From Myxococcales bacterium (GTDB lineage Bacteria; Myxococcota_A; Polyangia; Polyangiales; Polyangiaceae), in assembly GCA_016212965.1 (NCBI GenBank), contig JACRDA010000093.1, positions 1 to 64,000 on the forward strand: a DNA stretch of 64,000 nucleotides, in the 5' to 3' direction. Below, piece after piece: positions 58,162 through 64,000 of this stretch. The notes beneath the pieces were generated by a model, which ran no database searches, was not told the DNA's origin, and saw only the letters and a program-made list of their open reading frames with translations. Numbering within the stretch: position 1 is the first letter of the stretch; each line of letters opens with the position of its first letter. Position numbers and translations under genes: made by a program.

Positions 58162-61038
58162 CTAGGCGTCGCTCGTCGCCACCTCGGCCACGGCCTCGAT
58201 CGCGATCGCGGTCAGGGCGGCCGTGTAGTCGAGGTCGATGTTCTTCATCGTGTCGTGCGTGTCGTGGTAGCCGGTGCGCGCGATGTCGTAGTTCTCCATG
58301 AGGAGCACGACCGGGATGCCCACGTCCGAGAAGATCTGGCCGTCGGTGTTGTAGAGCGCCGAGCGCGGCTCCCACTCGGCGCGCACCTCGCCGGCGAGCT
58401 CGAGGTGGGCGAACGGGGGCGGGGGCGTGCTGCCGTCGGGCATGCGCGCCGCCCGACCCTTGCCGCGCCGCTCGGGCGCGCGGTTCCGGGCGCGCGCCTC
58501 GCGGTTCCAGCGCTCGTTCGCGCGGTGGGTCGCGAGGGCGAGCCGCGCCGCGCCGCGGCCCTCGCCCGGCGCGATCTGGAAGACGTCGCGCTCGGAATCG
58601 GCGTTGTGGCCGATCATGTCGAGGATGAACGCTCCGACGACCTGCACGTCGGAGACGTCGCGCGCCGCGCCCGCGGCGTCCCGGAGCACGAGGCTCCGCT
58701 CGACGAGCGCCTGGCAGAGCGCCCGGGCGCCGAGGCAGTCGGCCGGGAACTCTTCGCCCGTCAGGTGCACGAGCCACACGTCGCGCTCGAGCTGGCCGTC
58801 GCGCGCCAGGGGCAGGAGCACCTCGGCCGCCGCGAGGAGCGCGGTCGTCGCCGAGTGGTTGTCGTCGGCACCGTGGGCCGCGGCGCGCAGCCGATCGCCG
58901 CCGCGCGCGGGCTCGTAGACGTCCTCCATGTAGGCCGTGTCGTAGTGGTCGCCCATGACGACGGCCTCGCGCCGGTTCCGGCCCGGGATGCGCACGACGA
59001 GGTTGCGCTCGCGCTCGGGTCCATCCTGGCTCCGCCGCCAGCCGGCCGACCACGAGAAGTCGAAGTCGGTCTGCCAGCGGAACAGGTGCTCGAGCACCTC
59101 GGCCCGGTCCGCCATGCCGTGGCGCAGGCAGAGCTCGCGGTAGCGCGCCGCGAGCTCGTCCGCGAGCCGGTCGAGGTCGCGGGTCGCCCCGAGGCGGAGC
59201 TGCGCCGCGGCGGCCGCAGGCCCGCCGGTCTTGCCCGCGTTGCCCGCGATCGTGTCGGCGTTGTCCTTCTCGCGGAAGGGCCCCTCGGCGAGGTGCGCGA
59301 TGCTGCGCCACAGACCCTCCTCGAAGGCGCGCGTCGCGGTCGCCTCGAAGGTGCGCGCCGGGCCCGGATCGGCCTCGGGCCCAACCTGCGCGCGCACCTC
59401 GGCGACGAGCCCCTCGGCCGCCGCGCGCTCGGTCGCGAGCGCGGGCAGAGCGCCTAGCCAGCCTTCGAGGCTCTCGGTCCTCGCGATGCGTACGGCGCGC
59501 CGCGCGAACGAGGGCGGCAGCGGGGCGCCGAGCAGCTCCCGGAGCTCGAGGAGCTTGCGGAGGTTGTTCGTCGTCGTGTTGCGCGCGCGGCCCGGATCGC
59601 GCGGGAAGAGCGTCGCGGCGGCGCGGTGCCCGGGGCGCGCGAGCCGGCGCGGCGCGAGGAGCCAGGCGTCGGCGCGCGGGTCGCGCACCGACTCGGCGCT
59701 CACGTAGCCCTCGAGGGGCGCGCCCTCGAAGAGCGCGGCTTCCCCGCCGCCCGGATCGAGGCGCGCGACGAGCGGCAGGTGCCAGTAGAGCTCGCGCAGG
59801 CCCGCGCGCATGGCCGGGTAGAGGAAGCGGTAGCCGTGCGCGCCGCCCGCCCGGACGAGGGCCGCGGCGCGGTCGAGCTCGGCCGCCGTGGCCTCGGGGC
59901 CGTCGAGCACGAGCGTGTAGTCGGCGCGCCAGATCTGCGCGTTCCGCGCCATCGGCTTGCCGTAGAGGCCGAGATCGTCCGGGTCGGTCGAGAGGAGCGC
60001 CACGGCGATCTTGTCGGCCGCGTCGTCCTCGCCGATGCCGTGATCGCGCGCCACGCGCTGCCAGCGGTGGCTGCGCACGACGGCGGGCACGATGCGGTGG
60101 CCGCGGGGCTCGCCCTCCTTCGGGCGCTCGGGGTCGATCCAGCCCGACTGCGGGATGCGCAGGGCGTAGCTCCGCTCCGAGCGCGGGAAGAGGTGCAGGA
60201 GCGCGATTTGGCTCGCGCGCCGGAGCGTGCGCGCGAGCTCGTGGTAGCGCGGGTGGTGGAAGAAGACGAGGCTGGCCGGGCTCGGCACGAGTCGCAGGGT
60301 ACGGGCGAGGTAGGCGGCCCGGACGCGCTCCGGCAGGGCCGCGAAGGGCCGCAGCGTGACGAGCGTGTGCACGTCGGCGAGCGGCATGTCGTCGGCGAGC
60401 AAGAGCGGCCGGGCGAACGCCGGGAGCAGGCCCGGGTCGGCGAGCACGCGCACGCCCGCGAGGCTGGCCCCGGTCGCCGTGCCCGCCGTGGCCCAGCGGA
60501 CGAGCGCCGCGAGCCGCCCCTCGTCGCTCGGGCCGAGACTGCGCCAGAACGGCGCCTCCGCGCCGTCGTGGCTCGCGCCGAACAGGGTCCAGCGCACGTT
60601 GCCCTTGTCGTCCTGCGTGCGCGACAGCGCGAGCGGCAGGGCGAGCACGAGCGGCTCGTCCCGGAACCGGTCGGCGCGCGCCGCCTCCGCGAGCGCCTCG
60701 GGCCACGCGGGGTTGTCGCGGAGCAGGGCGCGCGACAGCGCCTCGGGCGAGCCGCGCCGGAGCGCGGCGAGCTCGCGCGCGATGCGACTCGCGAGGCGCG
60801 GCAGGCCCGGCCCGAGCTCCTGCGCCTGCTCGTACTCGCTCACGTCGAGCCACCCGTCCTCGAGCGCGGGGGGCGGCGCGCCCGGGTGCGCACCCGAGGG
60901 GGCGTAGGGCTTGCGCCCCACCCACGGAGGCGGCATCCGCTCGGAGTAGGCGCGGATGGGGAAGCGGCCCGCGCCCGTGAAGGCGCCCTCGGCCTCGGCT
61001 GCGATGCGGGACCAGGCGTCGCGTGTCCGGTGGGTCAT
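58162..61038 (-). CDS. M28-family zinc metallopeptidase, large
   Basis: 958 aa. The last ~320 residues carry the M28 zinc site: VVMGDHYDTAYMEDVY (His and Asp), GADDNHSATTALL (Asp), HLTGEEFPADCLGARAL (catalytic Glu-Glu), ILDMIGHNAD and YHDTHDTMKNIDLDY (final His). The first ~640 residues are a family-specific extension I cannot assign; one part (HRIVPAVVRSHRWQRVARDHGIG) is not repeat-like. No signal peptide at the ATG; a further upstream start is possible but is Arg/His noise. Predicted aminopeptidase; substrate unknown. Divergent from the GNAT gene. Confidence 0.85.
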   Translation of the reverse strand: MTHRTRDAWSRIAAEAEGAFTGAGRFPIRAYSERMPPPWVGRKPYAPSGAHPGAPPPALEDGWLDVSEYEQAQELGPGLPRLASRIARELAALRRGSPEALSRALLRDNPAWPEALAEAARADRFRDEPLVLALPLALSRTQDDKGNVRWTLFGASHDGAEAPFWRSLGPSDEGRLAALVRWATAGTATGASLAGVRVLADPGLLPAFARPLLLADDMPLADVHTLVTLRPFAALPERVRAAYLARTLRLVPSPASLVFFHHPRYHELARTLRRASQIALLHLFPRSERSYALRIPQSGWIDPERPKEGEPRGHRIVPAVVRSHRWQRVARDHGIGEDDAADKIAVALLSTDPDDLGLYGKPMARNAQIWRADYTLVLDGPEATAAELDRAAALVRAGGAHGYRFLYPAMRAGLRELYWHLPLVARLDPGGGEAALFEGAPLEGYVSAESVRDPRADAWLLAPRRLARPGHRAAATLFPRDPGRARNTTTNNLRKLLELRELLGAPLPPSFARRAVRIARTESLEGWLGALPALATERAAAEGLVAEVRAQVGPEADPGPARTFEATATRAFEEGLWRSIAHLAEGPFREKDNADTIAGNAGKTGGPAAAAAQLRLGATRDLDRLADELAARYRELCLRHGMADRAEVLEHLFRWQTDFDFSWSAGWRRSQDGPERERNLVVRIPGRNRREAVVMGDHYDTAYMEDVYEPARGGDRLRAAAHGADDNHSATTALLAAAEVLLPLARDGQLERDVWLVHLTGEEFPADCLGARALCQALVERSLVLRDAAGAARDVSDVQVVGAFILDMIGHNADSERDVFQIAPGEGRGAARLALATHRANERWNREARARNRAPERRGKGRAARMPDGSTPPPPFAHLELAGEVRAEWEPRSALYNTDGQIFSDVGIPVVLLMENYDIARTGYHDTHDTMKNIDLDYTAALTAIAIEAVAEVATSDA

Positions 61039-61107
61039 CGGTCCCCAGCATAGCCGGCTCGCGCGGCGTTTGACGGGCGCCGAGCCTTCGGGCCAGAGTC
61101 CGGGGCG

Positions 61108-61692
61108 ATGCTCCCGCGCTACCGCGTCAGCTGGATCCGGCAGGGCGAGCGGCTCGTCGCGCTCGAGCCGACGCCCGAGGAGGTACGGGCGTGCGCCGAG
61201 GAGCTCGCCGCGGCGTACAACGAGGAGCACAACCGCACCATGATGGCGAACACCGTGGCCGCCACGCCCGCGGAGGTGGTCACGTTGTACGCCGACATGC
61301 AGCGCGCGGGTGGCCGGCCGTTCCTGCTCTATCGCGAGGACACGCTCATGGGCGACGCCGACCTCCGGCGGGTCGGCGAGGGCCGCGCGGAGTTCGCCAT
61401 CATGGTGGGCTCGCGCACCGAGCAGGGGCGCGGCTGGGGCACGCGCTTCGGCGTGATGCTGCACCGGCTCGCCTTCGAAGAGCTCCGCCTCGAGCGCATC
61501 TACGCGACGATCCTCCCGAAGAACACGGCCTCGCTGCGCCTCTTCGCGCGGCTCGGCTACGTGCGCGACGACAGCGGCGTGGCGCGCGCGTTCGCGGACT
61601 ACGCCGACGACGTCGCGATGAGCGTGTCGCGGCACGAGTTCGAGCGGGCGCACGGCGCGGCGCTCCCCGAGATCGCGTGGACCGTGCGCTGA
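61108..61692 (+). CDS. GNAT-family N-acetyltransferase (RimJ/RimL-like)
   Basis: 194 aa. Acetyl-CoA loop EQGRGWGTRFG (about 108-118) and C-terminal motif LEELRLERIYATILPKNTASLRLFARLGY-like sequence (EELRLERIYATILPKNTASL). Usual RimJ/RimL-type acetyltransferase; substrate unknown. ATG begins after an open spacer of 69 bases shared with the M28 gene. The next gene starts 16 bases before its stop. Confidence 0.88.
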   Translation: MLPRYRVSWIRQGERLVALEPTPEEVRACAEELAAAYNEEHNRTMMANTVAATPAEVVTLYADMQRAGGRPFLLYREDTLMGDADLRRVGEGRAEFAIMVGSRTEQGRGWGTRFGVMLHRLAFEELRLERIYATILPKNTASLRLFARLGYVRDDSGVARAFADYADDVAMSVSRHEFERAHGAALPEIAWTVR

Positions 61693-64000
61693 AGCCGGCT
61701 CGCGGCGCGGCGCTGCCGTGGCTCGCCGCGCTCGCCGCGCTCGCCGCGCTCGCCGCGCTCGTGCTCTCGGTCGGCTGCGCGAGCGGCGCGCTCTCCCCGC
61801 TCGCCGAGGGTCCGCCGGGCGATCTGCTCTTCGGGCGCGCGCCGGTCGAGGTCGTGGGCACCCGCCGCGCCGACCGCCTCACCGACGGGCGCGCCGTGCC
61901 CGACGGCGACGGCTGGGACACCGACCGCACGGCCCGGCTGCTCGACGCGCACGCCAGCGTCACGTGGGACCTCGGCGCGTCCGTGCCGGTCGTGGCCGTG
62001 TGGTTGCAGGGCGACAACAACGACCGCTACACGGTCTCGGGCTCGCTCGACGGCGTCGCCTACGAGCCCATCTACGCCGCGGGCACCGTGCAGGGTGGCG
62101 GTCTGCGCGCGCGCCTCGGGCGCGGCCTGCGCGCGCACGCTCGCTACCTCCGGCTCACGGCGACGGGCGGCGACGGGGCCTTCGGGGTCGCCGAGCTCGC
62201 GGTCTTCGCCGAGCGCTCGGACCCCGTCCCGCCGCGCCTCGAGGTCGCCCCGGGCGGCCCCGTCGACGACCCCCTGCGCGTGCGCGTCGTCCTGCTCGGC
62301 GTGGCGCTCTGCCTCTTCGCCGGCCTCGCGCGCCGCGGCATGCCCGCGCTCCGGCTCGGTGCGCTCGCGCTCCTGCCGCTCGCGGCCCTCGGCTGGCTCG
62401 CGCTCGGTCTCGCCACCCTGTGGCCGCCCGACTCGAGCCTCGTGTCGCTCGTGCGCGCCACGATGGCGGGGGTCGGCCTCTTCGTCCTCGCGCGCGAGGC
62501 CTTTGCGCCCGCGCGACACCCCGCCGAGCCGCGCGCCACGGTTCCGGCGCTCGGCGTCGCGGCGCTCGTCGCGGCCGCGTGCTTCTGGAACCTCGGGCAC
62601 CCGCAGTTCTACGACAGCGCGCGCGACCGCTCGACCTTCGTCCACTATCGCGATCTGCGCGTCTACTACCCGAGCGCCAAGTACCACGACGAGCTCGGCT
62701 ACGACGGCGTCTACCTCGCGAGCCTGGCCGCCTACGCGGACGACGTGCCGGGCGCGGCCATCGCCGACAAGGAGGTGCGCGATCTGCGCGACCACGAGCT
62801 CCGCCGCGGAGCGGACCTCGCCGCCGAGATCCCGGCCGTGCGCGCGCGCTTCTCGGACGCGCGCTGGGCGAGCTTCCGCGCCGACATGCGCTACTTCCGC
62901 GAGGCGATGGGCGTCGACGATTACCTCGACAGCCTGCGCGACCACGGCGCCAACGCGACGCCGCTCTGGATGGCGCTCGCGAAGCTGGTCTTCGCGCCGA
63001 CCGAGGCGAGCCACACGACGCTGCTCCTCTCGGCGCTCCTCGATCCCTTGCTCCTCGGCCTCATGTTCGTCTGCATCGGGCGCTCTTTCGGGTGGCGCAC
63101 GATGCTCGTCGCCCTGCTCGTATTCGGTGCGACGGACTTCTACATGTACGGCTCGAACTGGGGCGGCGCGACGCTGCGCCACGACTGGATGGTCGCGCTC
63201 GGCCTCGGCCTCTGTGCCCTCGAGCGCCGGCGCTTCGTGCTCGGCGGGGCCCTGCTCGCCTGGGCGGGAATGCTGCGCGCCTTCCCCGCGCTCGCGCTCG
63301 TCGCGCTCCTCGTTGCCTCCCTGCACTTCTGGCGCACCGAGTGGCGGCGGACGGGTCACCGTCCGACGCTCGCCGCCTGGCGCGTGGCCGAGCGTCCGAC
63401 GCTACGCGCCCTCGCGGGCGCAGCCCTCGCCGTGGCCGTCGGCTGGCTCTTGTCGTCGCTCGTGCTCGGCTTCGGCGCCTGGCCCGCCTGGTTCCACAAG
63501 GTGCTGCTCCTCGAGGGCGGCATGCACGTCAACCACCTCGGCCTCCGCAGTCTGTTCGCGCTCGACCCCGGCGAGGCCTGGGCCGCCATCCGCCACGGTG
63601 GCCCGAGGACGCTGATGCTCGTCGGGCGCCTCGGCGCCTATCTCGTCGCGCTCCTCGCCTACCTCGTCGCGGCGGTCGTCGCGCTCCGCGGCAAGCGGCC
63701 GGTCGCGGCGGCCGTCCTCGGCCTCGTGCTCATCCCGGTCGTCTTCTACCCGGCCAACTACTACAGCCACGGCGTCTTCTTGTGGGCGCTCCTGGTGCAC
63801 GGCGACGCGCCGGATCCGGCGGGCCGAGGCGCGAGCCCGAGCGCGACCGCGAGCCCGGGCGCGACCGCGAGCCCGAGCGCGCGCCTGCGCTTCGTCGTGT
63901 GGGCGATCCTGTGCGCGATGTGCATCGCGCAGTACCCGACGACGATCGATCTGCCGATCCACCAGCACTTCTACTGGGCGGGGATCATCCTCTTCGCGGG
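61677..64000 (+). CDS. partial multi-pass membrane protein with discoidin-like domain
   Basis: Frame from GTG 61677 stays open to the window edge (774 codons seen). N-terminus: a run of Ala-Leu-Ala repeats, then LVLSVGCASG that may be a lipobox. Residues ~50-180 look like a galactose-binding (F5/8 type C/discoidin) fold: WDLGASVPVVAVWLQGDNNDRYTVSGSLDG and ARYLRLTATGGDGAFGVAELAVF. After that, about ten TM segments with a loop DRSTFVHYRDLRVYYPSAKYHDELGYDGVYL, like GT-C-type or mannosyltransferase-related membrane proteins of Polyangia. Start uncertain; C-terminus lies outside the window. Confidence 0.7.
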   Translation, partial: MDRALKPARGAALPWLAALAALAALAALVLSVGCASGALSPLAEGPPGDLLFGRAPVEVVGTRRADRLTDGRAVPDGDGWDTDRTARLLDAHASVTWDLGASVPVVAVWLQGDNNDRYTVSGSLDGVAYEPIYAAGTVQGGGLRARLGRGLRAHARYLRLTATGGDGAFGVAELAVFAERSDPVPPRLEVAPGGPVDDPLRVRVVLLGVALCLFAGLARRGMPALRLGALALLPLAALGWLALGLATLWPPDSSLVSLVRATMAGVGLFVLAREAFAPARHPAEPRATVPALGVAALVAAACFWNLGHPQFYDSARDRSTFVHYRDLRVYYPSAKYHDELGYDGVYLASLAAYADDVPGAAIADKEVRDLRDHELRRGADLAAEIPAVRARFSDARWASFRADMRYFREAMGVDDYLDSLRDHGANATPLWMALAKLVFAPTEASHTTLLLSALLDPLLLGLMFVCIGRSFGWRTMLVALLVFGATDFYMYGSNWGGATLRHDWMVALGLGLCALERRRFVLGGALLAWAGMLRAFPALALVALLVASLHFWRTEWRRTGHRPTLAAWRVAERPTLRALAGAALAVAVGWLLSSLVLGFGAWPAWFHKVLLLEGGMHVNHLGLRSLFALDPGEAWAAIRHGGPRTLMLVGRLGAYLVALLAYLVAAVVALRGKRPVAAAVLGLVLIPVVFYPANYYSHGVFLWALLVHGDAPDPAGRGASPSATASPGATASPSARLRFVVWAILCAMCIAQYPTTIDLPIHQHFYWAGIILFA
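61721..61756. repeat. four perfect 9-bp units GCTCGCCGC
   Basis: In-frame repeat encoding Leu-Ala-Ala steps in the signal region of the membrane protein. Changes in copy number would lengthen or shorten the hydrophobic core without a frameshift. Confidence 0.85.
63831..63884. repeat. three 18-bp units encoding ASPSAT-type repeats
   Basis: Units at 63831-63848, 63849-63866 and 63867-63884 differ by one to three bases and give ASPSAT, ASPGAT, ASPSAR in a loop between two membrane segments. Confidence 0.8.

Overview
This 64 kb window is very GC-rich and tightly packed, with many 1-4 base stop/start overlaps. It looks like part of a chromosome from a predatory or social deltaproteobacterial lineage (Myxococcota, Polyangia-like). 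The signs are Hanks-type Ser/Thr kinases including a degenerate one, a sigma-54 activator with an FHA domain, a Thr/Ser-repeat lipoprotein typical of that group, a GGDEF protein, many lipoproteins of unknown function, and a NusG-paralogue-led exopolysaccharide locus. The taxonomic call is inference from gene content; no rRNA gene is present. One tRNA gene, tRNA-Ser(UGA), lies at 9384-9470.

Layout. (1) 0.2-9.3 kb is mixed housekeeping: a beta-CASP metallo-hydrolase, a lipoprotein, an Omp85/D15 outer-membrane protein, a Popeye-like cyclic-nucleotide-fold membrane protein paired with a peroxiredoxin-like protein, GlgC, a Baeyer-Villiger-type flavin monooxygenase divergent from a short-chain dehydrogenase, and a small unknown protein. 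(2) 9.7-30.9 kb is the first polysaccharide block: nucleotide-sugar 6-dehydrogenase, 4-epimerase, a divergent outer-membrane barrel, a NusG-like antiterminator, a short OPX lipoprotein, chain-length protein, tyrosine kinase, GlmS, a phosphoglycosyl transferase, methyltransferase, a YvcK-like protein, polymerase, glycosyltransferase, two FemAB/GNAT-type proteins, a deacetylase, a flippase and a proline-dehydrogenase-like protein. (3) 31.0-34.7 kb, on the minus strand, interrupts it: a ParE/RelE-type toxin with a ribbon-helix-helix antitoxin, an FHA-sigma-54 activator and a Thr/Ser-repeat lipoprotein. (4) 35.1-47.4 kb is the second polysaccharide block: two AsnB-type amidotransferases, two GT4 and one GT2 glycosyltransferases, a heparinase II/III-like protein, and an AlgD-like dehydrogenase whose frame runs without a stop into a beta-helix lipoprotein.

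(5) 47.4-50.1 kb holds what I think is the most unusual system here. A near-consensus sigma-54 promoter and a 35-codon small ORF with a perfect Shine-Dalgarno precede an in-frame RsbS-RsbT fusion. Next comes a histidine kinase whose N-terminus looks like the RsbT-binding domain of RsbU, then its NarL-type response regulator. A stressosome-style partner switch therefore appears wired into a two-component system instead of a PP2C phosphatase. (6) 50.1-54.2 kb has a pseudokinase divergent from an intact Ser/Thr kinase that overlaps a type III glutamine synthetase gene. (7) 54.4-64 kb has a cation/H+ antiporter with a PTS-IIA domain, a small lipoprotein, a diguanylate cyclase, a large M28 peptidase, a GNAT acetyltransferase, and a discoidin-like multi-pass membrane protein that runs off the end.

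How the genes fit together. Both polysaccharide blocks are consistent with one Wzx/Wzy-type secreted polymer rich in uronic acids. UDP-HexNAc and GDP-mannose-type dehydrogenases would supply uronates, AsnB proteins could amidate them, and GlmS and glutamine synthetase III could supply amino sugar and glutamine. Export would use the PCP, tyrosine kinase, OPX protein and barrel. The polymer's actual composition cannot be read from sequence.
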